A DNA stretch of 64,000 bases, from assembly GCF_001486165.1 (NCBI RefSeq), contig NZ_LN908977.1, forward strand, positions 1,058,177 through 1,122,176, in the 5' to 3' direction. This DNA comes from Bittarella massiliensis (ex Durand et al. 2017). Lineage in GTDB: Bacteria; Bacillota; Clostridia; Oscillospirales; Ruminococcaceae. Shown here one piece after another: positions 24,041 through 32,038 of this stretch; position 1 is the stretch's first letter, and the number at the start of each line of letters is the position of its first letter. The notes under the pieces are model-generated. The model had not been told where the DNA came from. It saw only the letters and a program-made list of their open reading frames with translations, and searched no databases. Both the position numbers and the translations under genes were made by a program.

Positions 24041-25410
24041 CTATTTGGTTGTCAGGGCTGCTCCACCCCTGTTCTTTTTTTGAGAACGCTTCTCCGGGAG
24101 GGTGACCCGGACACACTTGGTAAACTCGGGGTCGTCCTCCAACTTTACCACTTCAAAGTCTCCACCGTAGTCGTCGAGAAGCTTGACGGTATCCGCCAAT
24201 CCAAACCCATGGTCTTTGCCCTTGGTGGTGTTGCCGAATTCTCCCAGTGCCGCCAAGATGTGCGGCGGAAAATCGGGGCCGTTGTCATAGACGCAGATTT
24301 CGTAATCTCCATACTCGTTGAAGCCGAGATAGACCTCTACCGCGCCGTGACCATTGGCAGCAGCGCCCGCCGCGCGGATGGCATTTCTCGAGAGGTCGCC
24401 AATCAGGCGGACCACTTCGCGCAGCTTCATAAAGTGAAGCAAGGACTCGACCCTCGTAAAGACGACGACCCGATAAAGGACATGCTCTTTGGCTGCCATC
24501 GCCGCATGGTTTTTCAAGGTGTTGTTGAGGGTGGAGATGCCGGTGTCCGGCGGCTCGTAGCCGTTGATGATGCGGTCACGGATCTCCTCCGCCTTTTCGT
24601 TGGCCAACTGCAAGACCTCGGCCTCGTCGGGGCGAAACTCTCGGCGAGTTCGACATCGTATTCAGCGAGCGCCATTCTCATTTTGACAAGGCTCACCGCA
24701 ACAGATGGGAGAATATCTTTCTCCTTGTGGTCCCTGTGCACAGCTTCGCGGCGCTCCAGCTCTTTGTTGAGTTCGTCTTCTTTTGTCTCTGCCATTTTAA
24801 CCGTCATAATTGCTACGATAAGAACGGCATATCCCAAGATAAAACCTTCCGCATACTCTGCCAAAATGGTGTGGTCCATTTTTACAACAGCAATCATCGA
24901 AAAGATTGTAATACAAATTCCTGAAGAGATTGCATTGAAACGCTTGGAAAAGCGATTTGTAACCATGCTTTTAGGTGTTTTAGGAAAACACATCCGCACC
25001 ACGATAACAAAAGTAATCAAGCGAGGGATAATCGCACAAACAGTCACAACATCTCTGTAATATCCTGACTGGATGATGTAAAGAGCAATCATGACTACAT
25101 CACCTGATAAGCCACTGGCAACTACTCCAACAGCATATAACGCAAAGATACAGTAAATAGACGTAATAATTGTTCGATGCTTTGTGCGGGAATGGTAAAT
25201 ACTGATTAGCACAACAAACGCCAGGCCAACCAAAGGTGACAAGGCAAAATCTCCAATCAGCGCAATTGCCGCCGTAGACACAAGAGAAATGATGATAGTC
25301 TCAATAATCTTTCTGTGCCTGGTTATGGGTATTTTCTCAAGCTCGTAGTACAACAGGTTTGTCTGCGCAAAAATAGTGGCAAACTTAATCGCTAAAATGT
25401 ATTTCAGCAT
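24041..25410 (-). pseudogene. AgrC-like GHKL sensor histidine kinase, frameshifted
   Basis: The N-terminal ~220 residues (ATG 25410, GAGGAGAGTG upstream) form six or seven membrane helices, as in AgrC-type peptide sensors. A linker with VHRDHKEKD could hold the phospho-accepting histidine. The frame then shifts near 24645: one frame ends its sense at AEYDVELAES, and the next continues EFRPDEAEVLQLANEKAEEI. The GHKL ATPase follows with N-box (IGDLSRNAIRA), G1 (CVYDNGPDF) and G2 (KDHGFGLADT). The gene would be intact with a one-base correction, so this is either a recent mutation or an assembly error close to the chimera. The membrane half is clearly more AT-rich than the catalytic half. Confidence 0.8.
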
Positions 25411-25477
25411 GACTTCACTCTCCTCTTTTGAAATTGTATAAAGGACATCATCATGCCTATCATAGCGAAAACCTATG

Positions 25478-25505
25478 AGAAAAAGGGGATTGACTCATCC
25501 CCTTT
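25478..25505 (-). terminator. Terminator after the 15-codon peptide gene
   Basis: On the minus strand AAAGGGGAT pairs with ATCCCCTTT, followed by TTCTC. It separates the peptide gene from the kinase, so the kinase may depend on readthrough. Confidence 0.8.
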
Positions 25506-25524
25506 CCTCTACTCACACCGCTTA

Positions 25525-25572
25525 TTAGTGCCACCCTTTGATCCAATCCAGAAATGCTTCCCAAAAACTCAC
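25525..25572 (-). CDS. 15-residue Trp-rich peptide gene (candidate signal peptide)
   Basis: GTG 25570-25572 has GGAGG eight bases upstream and encodes MSFWEAFLDWIKGWH, then TAA. Another GTG two codons earlier is too close to the ribosome binding site. The peptide has three tryptophans and two phenylalanines and would form a short amphipathic helix. It has its own promoter-like sequence and terminator and lies just upstream of an AgrC-like membrane sensor. This resembles a peptide-pheromone or leader-peptide arrangement. No AgrB-like processing protease is nearby. It could also be a translated attenuation peptide controlling the kinase. Existence is inferred from the ribosome binding site and context only. 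Confidence 0.5.
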   Translation of the reverse strand: MSFWEAFLDWIKGWH

Positions 25573-25670
25573 GGTCACGCCCTCCCTTCTTCCGTAGTTG
25601 CTTGGAGACTCTCCACGCGCAATCTATCACGGTTAGAAGGGAGCCGACCTCGAGATTGGTCGGGCATTTC

Positions 25671-25697
25671 TGTCGTCAACTGTCGATACATGACGAA
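25671..25697 (-). promoter_or_regulatory. Three TGNCGAN direct repeats at exact 10-bp spacing
   Basis: On the plus strand TGTCGTC (25671), TGTCGAT (25681) and TGACGAA (25691) repeat in helical phase. TGNCGAA is the Spo0A-box consensus, and two Spo0A-like regulators are encoded next door. They lie in the presumed leader of the peptide/kinase transcript. Confidence 0.5.
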
Positions 25698-25747
25698 AGC
25701 TGAAAAAATAAAAAACGGGAAATGGCTTGATTGTAAACTTTTTATTA

Positions 25748-25776
25748 ATTATACACCAGCGAACTTTCTGTCGAAA
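25748..25776 (-). promoter_or_regulatory. Promoter for the peptide/kinase transcript with an overlapping 0A-type box
   Basis: A perfect TATAAT (25748-25753) has, 17 bp upstream, a poor -35 (TTTCGA) that overlaps TTCGACA, the reverse of TGTCGAA (25769-25775). A weak -35 covered by a 0A box is what Spo0A-activated σA promoters look like. Confidence 0.55.
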
Positions 25777-25835
25777 GATTCTCGGCCGGCAAGCGGGATT
25801 TTATAACCTGAAACGAGTATTTTTATCCAAACAAA

Positions 25836-25881
25836 CACAAGGGGCTGTGGAGAGAGATGATTCTCCCCGCAGCCCCTTGTG
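25836..25881. terminator. Terminator after the first Spo0A-like gene
   Basis: CACAAGGGGCTG pairs with CAGCCCCTTGTG; the minus strand continues into TTTG. The stretch 25573-25835 otherwise holds only the promoter and repeats listed here. Confidence 0.75.
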
Positions 25882-25948
25882 CCTGTTAAAGCCTATTGAA
25901 AAATATGTTTTTCTGCTCTTTTTCTAAATTTCCCCAAATGCCGCTCAA

Positions 25949-26764
25949 TCAGTGCCGCTCTCGCAGCCGGGCGACAAACGCATCCAAAAATTGGGCATTT
26001 GTCGGAATGGCGCCGCTGGCCTTCACCAGGTGGGGAAAGCGGATGCCTGTCTGCTCAAAGTTGGCGGGCATCCAGGCAATTTTGATGGCGTTGCGGATAT
26101 TGTGCTCCACACTGTGCCACTTGCAGCCCACCTGTTTGCCCACGTTTGGATAGAGGTCTTTGGTAAAGAGCTGCTTGCCGTCCCCCTTGTACTGGTAGTG
26201 ATAGAGGGTGGCCCAGGCCGTGCACTGGGCGGCCATCAGCCCGCGGCGAAGCCCCATGCACTCCAACTCGCGGAAAATCTCGTCGAGCAGCCGCTCCTCA
26301 AAGGATTCTTCCTCCCCCGGGCAGGGCATGACCGACGGGCCGCCGCTCTGCTGCCGCAGCCGCCGACCGCGCAGAAAGCGGCCCATTCGCTTGACCGTGC
26401 CGATGACCTGCTCAGGGCCATAGTTTTGCAGCCGCTTCTCGTAGATATAGCCAACATAGTTGTGCAGGTAGGCCTGGGTGTTCTTGTCGGTGACCTTGGT
26501 CGTCACTATGACATAGGGGTTGTGGGGCTGCTCCGGCGCGGCGAGGGCGGGGGCCAGGTCCAGCCCGCAGCCCTCCCCCTCGCCCAGTTCCAAATCCAGT
26601 ATCACCACGTCGGGGCGGTAGCGGCCGTTCCACTTGAGCGCCTCGGCGGCGCTGCCGGTGATCCCCACCAAATCGATTTCCTCCTGCCCGCGCAGGTACT
26701 CGACAAAGGCGTTTTGCTCCTCCAGTTCGTCCTCCACGATCATAAGCCTTGTCTTATTTTCCAT
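25949..26764 (-). CDS. Spo0A-like response regulator, copy 1
   Basis: The 271-residue protein has a CheY-like receiver (residues 1-125; IVEDE near the N-terminus, phospho-acceptor in VVILDLELGEGEG, VTTKV). Its C-terminal domain matches the DNA-binding half of Spo0A: ELECMGLRRGL, KDLYPNVGKQVGCKWHSVEHNIRNAIK, and PTNAQFLDAFVARLRERH. Spo0A itself is normally single-copy, and this receiver is diverged, so this is a Spo0A-family paralog and not the master regulator. The ATG at 26764 has GAGAGAGGAAACG upstream. With the kinase next door it probably forms a two-component pathway. Confidence 0.88.
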   Translation of the reverse strand: MENKTRLMIVEDELEEQNAFVEYLRGQEEIDLVGITGSAAEALKWNGRYRPDVVILDLELGEGEGCGLDLAPALAAPEQPHNPYVIVTTKVTDKNTQAYLHNYVGYIYEKRLQNYGPEQVIGTVKRMGRFLRGRRLRQQSGGPSVMPCPGEEESFEERLLDEIFRELECMGLRRGLMAAQCTAWATLYHYQYKGDGKQLFTKDLYPNVGKQVGCKWHSVEHNIRNAIKIAWMPANFEQTGIRFPHLVKASGAIPTNAQFLDAFVARLRERH

Positions 26765-26796
26765 CGTTTCCTCTCTCCGTTTCCTGTTTTTCCTCT

Positions 26797-26825
26797 CTTA
26801 TAGCGCCCCGCAGGGCGAATTTGAA
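26797..26825 (-). promoter_or_regulatory. Possible promoter for Spo0A-like copy 1
   Basis: TTCAAA, a 17-bp spacer and TATAAG lie ~35 bp before the start codon. Confidence 0.5.
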
Positions 26826-26884
26826 ACTGGTGAATCAATGCTCCCCCTCTCCGTCAGCCCCAAACCGCGGGGGAAAGCGCTCAC
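26798..26884 (-). CDS. Possible 28-residue peptide gene
   Basis: GTG 26882-26884 has AGGAGG six bases upstream and opens a 28-codon frame (MSAFPRGLGLTERGSIDS...) that stops inside the -10 of the next promoter. The composition is unremarkable and no homology is recognised; only the ribosome binding site supports it. The rest of the 620-bp gap 26765-27384 shows no gene, repeat or terminator that I can support. Confidence 0.25.
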   Translation of the reverse strand: MSAFPRGLGLTERGSIDSPVSNSPCGAL

Positions 26885-27384
26885 ATCCCACCTCCTATCC
26901 GCGCCAGCCAGCATGCAGGGGGCGAATACCGGGTATTTTCCCGGCGGCCCTGCGTATCTATGTAGACAGCCGGGATGGATGGGCGGGCCAAACACCCCAC
27001 AAAGAGGGGGGCTGTGTAGCTATCGCCCGGAGGGTACGGCAGGGCACACCCGCGCCCGAGAAGGGGAGCGAGTAGGCCCCCTCTTTTGGGCGGAATCGCC
27101 CCTCTTTCCTCTCCAAAGGGTTTCTCCTGAACAAGCTGTAAAAGGGCCTGTGGAGGGCAAATAGGGGGACACTGGCGATGGCTGGGCGCTCCCCTCTCGG
27201 GCAGTGACCGCATCCCCCTTTCTCCCCATGTGTTTACAGGGACAATTCACAGTGCGCTTTATCCCCAATGGATGGCTTTTTCCCGCCGCCATCGTTCGCG
27301 TCTATCATACCCCTACCAAGTGGGAGGGATAGACATCCAGCAGATGACAGAGGGCATATTTTTTCTCCACCAAACAGCGTTTTT

Positions 27385-28194
27385 TTACTGCGCGTGCTTG
27401 CGCCGCATCCGCACCACAAAGGCCTCGATCAGCTCGCTATTGGTGGGGAGTTTGCCGCTCTTTTTGACCAAGAGGGGGAAGCGCGCGTAAACCAGGTCGA
27501 GGCGCTCGTTCCTCACGTCCCACGCCTTTTCGATGGCGGAGCGGATGTTGCGCTCCACATTGTCGGGCTCGCAGTGCAGCTCTTTTGCCACCATGGGATA
27601 GAGCTCCTTGCCGAGGGAGAGGGGTTCCCTGTGCTGCAACTGGTAGTACACCGCCCACACCAGACAGCGGCAGTTCTTCCGCCTGCGGCAGAGGCCCATG
27701 TCCTCCATCTCGGCGCTCAACTCCTCGATCAGCCGCTCCCGGCGCAATTTGGCCGCCTCCTTTTCGGCGGCCGCCTCGCCCGAGCGGCCCAGGCGGCGGC
27801 CTTTGAGAAAGCTCCCCATCCGCTTGACGCCGCGCAGCACCTGGTCGGGGCCGTAGCGCTCGATATTCTTGTCGTAGATAAAGCCGACCCCGGCATCCCG
27901 CAGCATATCGAGGGTGTGGCGGTTTTCCGTCCGGGTGGTCACCAGGACGTAGGGAGAATAGGGCCGGCTCGGGTCGGTGAGGGCGGGCGTCAGGCTCAGG
28001 CCGTCGCCCTCCTGCAACTCCAAGTCGAGGATCACCACGTCGGGCCGGTAACTGTCCACCAGGGCCAAGGCCTCTGTCTCGCTGCCGGTGATGCCCACCA
28101 ATTCGATTTGGCACTCGTTTTGCAAACACTCCGCAAAAGCCGCCTGCTCTGCGGGTTCGTCCTCTACAATGAGGAGGCTGATCTTGTCGTCCAT
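27385..28194 (-). CDS. Spo0A-like response regulator, copy 2
   Basis: A 269-residue paralog of the gene at 25949. The receiver (SLLIVEDEPAEQAAFAECLQ, VVILDLELQEGDG, VTTRTENR) is followed by the Spo0A_C-type domain (GKELYPMVAKELHCEPDNVE, then RNIRSAIEKAWDV, and PTNSELIEAFVVRMRRKH). The two copies share the IELVGITGS-EAL receiver signature, so they arose by duplication. The start is ATG 28194 after GGGGGAAACAGG. It has its own consensus promoter that faces the add promoter. The kinase partner is presumably the GHKL protein at 24041-25410. Confidence 0.88.
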   Translation of the reverse strand: MDDKISLLIVEDEPAEQAAFAECLQNECQIELVGITGSETEALALVDSYRPDVVILDLELQEGDGLSLTPALTDPSRPYSPYVLVTTRTENRHTLDMLRDAGVGFIYDKNIERYGPDQVLRGVKRMGSFLKGRRLGRSGEAAAEKEAAKLRRERLIEELSAEMEDMGLCRRRKNCRCLVWAVYYQLQHREPLSLGKELYPMVAKELHCEPDNVERNIRSAIEKAWDVRNERLDLVYARFPLLVKKSGKLPTNSELIEAFVVRMRRKHAQ

Positions 28195-28303
28195 TGTCCT
28201 GTTTCCCCCAATCACATATTCTCTTTTGACCCTGCCCGCGGTCGAGCCGTCGGGCGAGAAATGGCCTGCCGCACAGGCGGAAGGCAAAAAAAACTATGCT
28301 GTC

Positions 28304-28332
28304 AGTTTAGCAATTTCAGAAAATCTTGTCAA
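28304..28332 (-). promoter_or_regulatory. σA promoter for Spo0A-like copy 2
   Basis: A perfect TTGACA (28327-28332), a 17-bp spacer and TAAACT (28304-28309). Confidence 0.8.
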
Positions 28333-28373
28333 AAATAGTGGAAAATTTAGGAATCGCCCCTCCAAACGACTCG

Positions 28374-28402
28374 TTGACAAAACCACCTGAGGGGGGTAGC
28401 AT
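28374..28402 (+). promoter_or_regulatory. σA promoter for add and amidohydrolase
   Basis: A perfect TTGACA (28374-28379), a 17-bp spacer and TAGCAT (28397-28402). It is divergent from, and only ~42 bp away from, the copy-2 regulator promoter, so the two could be co-regulated. Confidence 0.75.
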
Positions 28403-28455
28403 TAACCCAAGACAAACCAATCGACGGGCCCCGCCCGCGCAAGGAGGACGACGAA

Positions 28456-29451
28456 TTGAAAACTGTTCCCAAAATTGAACTGCACCTGCACATCGACGGC
28501 TCGGTCCCGCCGGCCACCGCCTGGCAACTGGCCAAGGACCAGGGTCTGCCCGAAGGGGAGCTGACCCTGGAGGAGGTCACCCGGCGGATGGTCATCCAGC
28601 CCGGGGAGAACGGCACCGATTTCAAGGAGTTCGACCTGCCCCTGGCGGTGATGCAGACCGCCCCCGCCCTGCGCCAGGTGACGGCCGACCTGATCGCCCG
28701 GCTGGCGGGCGAGGGGGTCTGCTACGCCGAACTGCGCTTCGCCCCCCAGCTCCACCGGGAAAAGGGGCTGACCCAGCGCGACGCCATCGAGGCGGTGTTA
28801 CAGGGGGTGGCCGACGGAGAGGCCGCCTGCCCAGAAATCGCGGTGGGCATTTTGCTGTGCGCCATGGGAAAATTGGAGCCGGCCGAGGTAAACCGGGATG
28901 AAAACCTGGAGACGGTGCGGCTGGCGGCCGAGTTCATCGCCGCGGGCAGCAAGGTGGTGGGGGTCGATCTGGCGGGGTACGAGGAGCACCTGTCCGACTA
29001 CGCCGACCTCTTCGACCTGGCGCGGGAGCTGGGGGTGCCGGCCACCTGCCACTCGGAATTCGAGGTGCCCCAGTGCCTGCCCTTCGGCACCGCCCGCATC
29101 GGCCACGGCTACCAGGTGGCCCAGCGGCCCGATTTGGCGGAAATCGTCAAGGCCCGCGGGGTGACGCTGGAGATGTGCCCGGTGAGCAGCATCATCTCCT
29201 ACGACCTGCCCGAGGACGGGCGGCACCCGCTGAAGGTGCTCTACGACCAGGGGGTAAAGGTGACGGTGAACACCGACAACCTGACGGTGCTGGGCACCAG
29301 CTTGGAGCGGGAGTACGAGTACTGCCGCCGGATGGGCTTTTGCGACCGGGATCTGATTTTGATGAACATCAACAGCGCCGAGGCGGCCTTCCTGCCGCCG
29401 GAGGAAAAGGCGAAACTGGTGGCCCGGCTGCGGGCCTGTTTGGAGGAGTAG
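28456..29451 (+). CDS. add: Adenosine deaminase family protein with altered active-site motifs
   Basis: The 331-residue TIM-barrel metal hydrolase keeps the HLHIDGS metal motif (H10, H12), ARIGHGYQ and a late NTDN motif. Classical adenosine deaminases have HAGE with the catalytic glutamate; here the site reads CHSEF (H199, E201). They also have two adjacent aspartates where this protein has D274-N275, and CPxSN where it has CPVSS. It may therefore use another purine or related substrate, or a modified mechanism. The TTG start at 28456 follows AAGGAGG. It is the first gene of an operon with an amidohydrolase 44 bp downstream. Confidence 0.8.
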   Translation: MKTVPKIELHLHIDGSVPPATAWQLAKDQGLPEGELTLEEVTRRMVIQPGENGTDFKEFDLPLAVMQTAPALRQVTADLIARLAGEGVCYAELRFAPQLHREKGLTQRDAIEAVLQGVADGEAACPEIAVGILLCAMGKLEPAEVNRDENLETVRLAAEFIAAGSKVVGVDLAGYEEHLSDYADLFDLARELGVPATCHSEFEVPQCLPFGTARIGHGYQVAQRPDLAEIVKARGVTLEMCPVSSIISYDLPEDGRHPLKVLYDQGVKVTVNTDNLTVLGTSLEREYEYCRRMGFCDRDLILMNINSAEAAFLPPEEKAKLVARLRACLEE

Positions 29452-29495
29452 GGGCGGACACGGCGTCCCGCCCCAGGAGAGAGGAGCACAGGCAG

Positions 29496-30776
29496 ATGAA
29501 ATACGCGTACACAGGCGGTATCCTGCTGGACGGCAGCGAGGAGATGGAGCCCCGGGCGGGGCTGGTGGTCAAGACCGACGGCGAGAGGATCGCCGCCATC
29601 GAGCCGGAGGGGGGCGAGCTGGCCGGGTATGAAATAATCGACCTGGCGGGGCAGTACCTGATGCCGGGGCTCATCAACATGCACGTGCACCTGCCGGCCA
29701 ACGGCAAGCCCAAAAAGAAGCAGCAGGACAACGTGAAGATGGTGAAGCTGATGACCAGCAACGGGCTGATGAAGGCGGTGCTGAGGAAGATGTGCGAGGG
29801 CTATGCCCGCACCCAGCTCATGAGCGGGGTGACCACCATCCGCACCATGGGCGGGGTGCTGGACTGCGACAGCGCCATCCGCGACCGCATCGACGCGGGG
29901 GAAATCGTGGGGCCCCGCATCCTGGCGGCCAACATGGCGGTCTCGGTGCCGGGGGGACACATGGCCGGGTCGCTGGCCTACGAGGCCCACAGCGCCGACG
30001 AGGCGCGGGACTATGTGGCAAAAATCGCCGCCGAAAAGCCGGACATCATCAAGCTGATGATCACCGGCGGGGTGCTGGACGCCAAGAAGAAGGGCGAGCC
30101 GGGGGAGCTGAAGATGCCGCCGGAATACGTAAAGGCCGCCTGCGACGAGGCGCACCGCCACGGCCTGAAGGTGGCCGCCCACGTAGAGAGCCCCGAGGGG
30201 GTGCGGGTGGCCCTGGAAAACGGGGTGGACACCATCGAGCACGGGGCCAAGCCGGACGAGGCGATCCTCGCCCTCTTCAAAGAGCGGGGGGCCTGCCAGA
30301 TCGCGACCCTCTCCCCCGCGCTGCCCTACGCCCTCTTCGACCGGGCGGTGAGCGGGGTGTCGGAGATGGAGCAGTACAACGGCGCGGTGGTCTTTGAGGG
30401 GATCGTGGAGTGCGCCCGCGCCTGCCTGAAGGCCGGTATCCCGGTGGGGCTGGGCACCGACACCGGCTGCCCCTACATCACCCACTACGACATGTGGCGG
30501 GAAGTGAACTACTTTCACAAGTACTGCGGGGTGTCGAACGCCTTCGCCCTCTCCACCGCCACCAAGAAAAACGCCGAGCTGGCGGGGCTGGGGGACCGGC
30601 TGGGCACCCTGGAGCCGGGCAAGTGCGCCGACATGATCGTCACCGCGAAAAACCCGCTGGAGGATCTGACCGCCCTGCGGGAGGTGGCGATGGTGGTTGC
30701 CCGGGGCAAACCGATCCGCGCCCCCAAGGTGAAGAAGATGCCCCAGGTGGAGGCGGAGCTGGACAAATTCATTTAG
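29496..30776 (+). CDS. Metal-dependent amidohydrolase (imidazolonepropionase/prolidase-like)
   Basis: The 426-residue protein has the amidohydrolase layout: MPGLINMHVHLPANG (HxH), IKLMITGGVLD (possible metal-bridging lysine position), VAAHVESPEG and DTIEHGAKPD (His ligands), and GLGTDTGCP (catalytic Asp). It ends with the composite β-sandwich (LGTLEPGKCADMIV). The family includes imidazolonepropionase-like and Xaa-Pro dipeptidase-like enzymes. Being in an operon with an adenosine deaminase-like gene suggests sequential breakdown of a purine or imidazole compound, but this is inference. The ATG at 29496 has GAGAGGAG upstream. A bidirectional terminator follows. Confidence 0.85.
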   Translation: MKYAYTGGILLDGSEEMEPRAGLVVKTDGERIAAIEPEGGELAGYEIIDLAGQYLMPGLINMHVHLPANGKPKKKQQDNVKMVKLMTSNGLMKAVLRKMCEGYARTQLMSGVTTIRTMGGVLDCDSAIRDRIDAGEIVGPRILAANMAVSVPGGHMAGSLAYEAHSADEARDYVAKIAAEKPDIIKLMITGGVLDAKKKGEPGELKMPPEYVKAACDEAHRHGLKVAAHVESPEGVRVALENGVDTIEHGAKPDEAILALFKERGACQIATLSPALPYALFDRAVSGVSEMEQYNGAVVFEGIVECARACLKAGIPVGLGTDTGCPYITHYDMWREVNYFHKYCGVSNAFALSTATKKNAELAGLGDRLGTLEPGKCADMIVTAKNPLEDLTALREVAMVVARGKPIRAPKVKKMPQVEAELDKFI

Positions 30777-30807
30777 CCTTTGCACCCTCTGTCGGGGGGT
30801 GAACGCC

Positions 30808-30852
30808 AAAAGAGAGGGGGAAGGCCCGCGGGCCCTCCCCCTCTCTTTTTTG
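30808..30852. terminator. Bidirectional terminator
   Basis: AAAAGAGAGGGGGAAGGCCC pairs with GGCCCTCCCCCTCTC before TTTTTT, between convergent genes. Confidence 0.9.
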
Positions 30853-30860
30853 CGCCCCGA

Positions 30861-31379
30861 TCAGAGGCCGTACTTCTCGATGAGCTGGCGAAAGATGCGA
30901 AGGTGCACCTCCTCGTCCTTGACGATGCGCGCCAGCAGTTTGCAGACGCCCTCGTCGCCAATTTGGGCGATGTGGCGGCGGTAATTCCGGATGGCGGCGT
31001 ACTCGCCGGCCAGGTCGGCGTGGAGGTACTCCCCCAGGCTGCCGCCGTACTGCACCGCCGCGGCGCACCAGGGACGGCCCTCGGCGGAGTAGGTCGGGTC
31101 GCCCCCCAAGGCGCGGATGGCCCCGGCCAACTTCTCCATGTGCATCATCTCGACGATGGAAATCTTCTCCAGCGCGCGGGAGATGTCGGGGCAGTCCTTG
31201 GCGGCGGCGTGGTGGTAGATATATTGCAGCGAGGCGGTCAGCTCTCCATCGGCCCCGGCGTAGTCCTCGGCCAGGAGGGACGCCCAGCGGCTGTTGGGGG
31301 CGCCAATTTCCAGGTCGGGCCAGGGGGATGGGTCGGCAAACCCCTCGGTGTAGTGGATGTCGTCTGTCACGGGTTGCAT
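30861..31379 (-). CDS. Ferritin-like/manganese-catalase-type diiron protein
   Basis: The 172-residue protein is mostly helical with the metal-binding pattern GELTASLQYIYHH, VEMMHMEKLAGAIRALGG, LAGEYAAIRNYRRHI and KDEEVHLRIFRQLIEKYG. This gives the E...ExxH...E...ExxH set of the ferritin-like superfamily. Small proteins like this in anaerobes handle peroxide or store iron; which one cannot be decided. AAGGAGGGGACC precedes the ATG at 31379. The gene is divergent from a P-loop protein gene. Confidence 0.85.
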   Translation of the reverse strand: MQPVTDDIHYTEGFADPSPWPDLEIGAPNSRWASLLAEDYAGADGELTASLQYIYHHAAAKDCPDISRALEKISIVEMMHMEKLAGAIRALGGDPTYSAEGRPWCAAAVQYGGSLGEYLHADLAGEYAAIRNYRRHIAQIGDEGVCKLLARIVKDEEVHLRIFRQLIEKYGL

Positions 31380-31486
31380 GAATGGTCCCCTCCTTTCCGG
31401 CCAGTCTATGACCGGGGCGGCGGATGTGCTATACTGAAAACAGCACCGGCCGCCCCAGGCGGCCCGGAAATGAGGAGGAGAGGCAG

Positions 31487-32038
31487 ATGGCGAGGGGCAT
31501 CATCGTATTCGGCTCCCCCGGTTCGGGGACCACCACCCTGGGCCGGGCGGTGGCCGCCCAACTGGGGTTTGCGCACTTTGACTTGGACGACTACCTCTGG
31601 CGGTGGGACACCGAGGTGCCCTTCACCCGCACCCGCCCGCGGGAGGAGCGGATCGCCCTGCTGATGGGCGACCTCTCCCAGCACCCCCACTTTGTGATTT
31701 CGGGCTCGATGGACAGCTACAACCAGCCCTTTGTGCCCCTGTTTGACCTGGCGGTGCTCAACACCGCCCCGGCCCCGGTGCGGGTGGAGCGGGCCCACCG
31801 GCGGGAACTGGCCCTCTTTGGGGCGCGCATCCTGCCCGGGGGCGACATGTTTGAAGAGCACCAGCGCTTCCTCGACAACGTGGCCCGCTACGACAGCGAC
31901 GGTTCCCCCTGCCTGCGGGTGCACGAGGCGTGGGCGGCCACCCTGCCCTGCCCGGTCCTGCGCACCGACGGCACCACTCCGGTGGCGGAGAACGCCGCCC
32001 AGGTAGTGGGGGAATATCACCTGGCCCTGGGGCTTTAA
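31487..32038 (+). CDS. P-loop nucleotide kinase-like protein
   Basis: This 183-residue protein opens with IIVFGSPGSGTTTLGRAVA, a Walker A loop of the adenylate kinase/shikimate kinase type. Conserved acidic residues follow (HFDLDDYLWRW). A lid-like segment (PVRVERAHRRELALFGARI) also fits nucleoside/nucleotide kinase folds. Such adenylate-kinase-like proteins are common in clostridial genomes and their substrates are mostly unknown. The start is ATG 31487 after GAGGAGAGGC. Confidence 0.78.
   Translation: MARGIIVFGSPGSGTTTLGRAVAAQLGFAHFDLDDYLWRWDTEVPFTRTRPREERIALLMGDLSQHPHFVISGSMDSYNQPFVPLFDLAVLNTAPAPVRVERAHRRELALFGARILPGGDMFEEHQRFLDNVARYDSDGSPCLRVHEAWAATLPCPVLRTDGTTPVAENAAQVVGEYHLALGL

Noticed and set aside
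25411-25835. An AgrB/AgrD-type autoinducer locus
   Set aside because: There is no AgrB-like membrane protease gene near, and the 15-residue peptide has no cysteine or serine thiolactone pattern.
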